DNA from: CAMBDR01 sp046597185
GTDB lineage: Bacteria > Pseudomonadota > Gammaproteobacteria > Burkholderiales > Burkholderiaceae_D
Direction: 5' to 3'
DNA: 5,542 nt
NCBI GenBank assembly: GCA_046597185.1
Contig: JBKJLF010000048.1
Coordinates: 1 to 5,542, forward strand
Shown: one piece after another, positions 5,475 through 5,542 of the stretch
How positions within the stretch are numbered: the stretch's first letter is position 1
Layout: each line of letters begins with the position of its first letter
The notes under the pieces: model-generated
The model's input: the letters and a program-made list of their open reading frames with translations, nothing else
Databases searched by the model: none
Told to the model about the DNA's origin: nothing
Program-made: the position numbers and the translations under genes

Positions 5475-5542
5475 CACCACCCTACCCAACACAACGCAGG
5501 ATTAAACGTCCCCTTTGCGCAAAAATAATGCATAACAAATCC

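Noticed and set aside
5475..5542. Possible terminator after the TPR gene
   Set aside because: No GC-rich stem followed by a T-run could be found in the 68 bp available.

Overview
This 5.5-kb window looks like an accessory signalling locus from a Gram-negative bacterium, probably a proteobacterium. The base composition is moderately GC-rich. Shine-Dalgarno sites are clear, and two gene products have cleavable signal peptides ending in Ala-x-Ala-like sites. The sequence does not allow a genus to be named.

Layout. Four genes lie head-to-tail on the minus strand with short gaps. In transcription order they are: (1) a 583-residue membrane-tethered protein-kinase-like protein (3224-1473); (2) a small exported beta-sandwich protein (1437-1000); (3) an unrecognised 150-residue protein carrying a 12-bp tandem repeat (862-410); and (4) a protein cut by the left edge of the window (356-1) whose visible part resembles region 2 of a sigma-70/ECF sigma factor. 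Diverging from the kinase gene, across about 190 bp, is a plus-strand gene (3414-5474) for a large exported TPR protein. The divergent region is AT-rich and holds a perfect 9-bp inverted repeat overlapping a possible -10 box. Only 68 bp follow the TPR gene, and no terminator is visible there.

How the parts may work together. Three of the five proteins carry a carboxypeptidase-regulatory-like (CarboxypepD_reg / Ig-like) beta-sandwich: the kinase at its C-terminus, the small exported protein as its whole mature body, and the TPR protein at its mature N-terminus. The last two are colinear without gaps, at about 42 identical residues of 101 by hand count. The kinase has one internal, Tat-like membrane segment, so its catalytic domain should be cytoplasmic and its beta-sandwich periplasmic. 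My inference is an envelope-to-transcription relay: the exported TPR and small proteins and the kinase ectodomain sense or assemble outside the membrane, the kinase passes the state inward, and the sigma-like protein may be its target. The nearest precedent I know is the EcfP-PknT (ECF43) kinase-sigma pair, but its kinase is a different architecture. Function has not been shown for any gene here.
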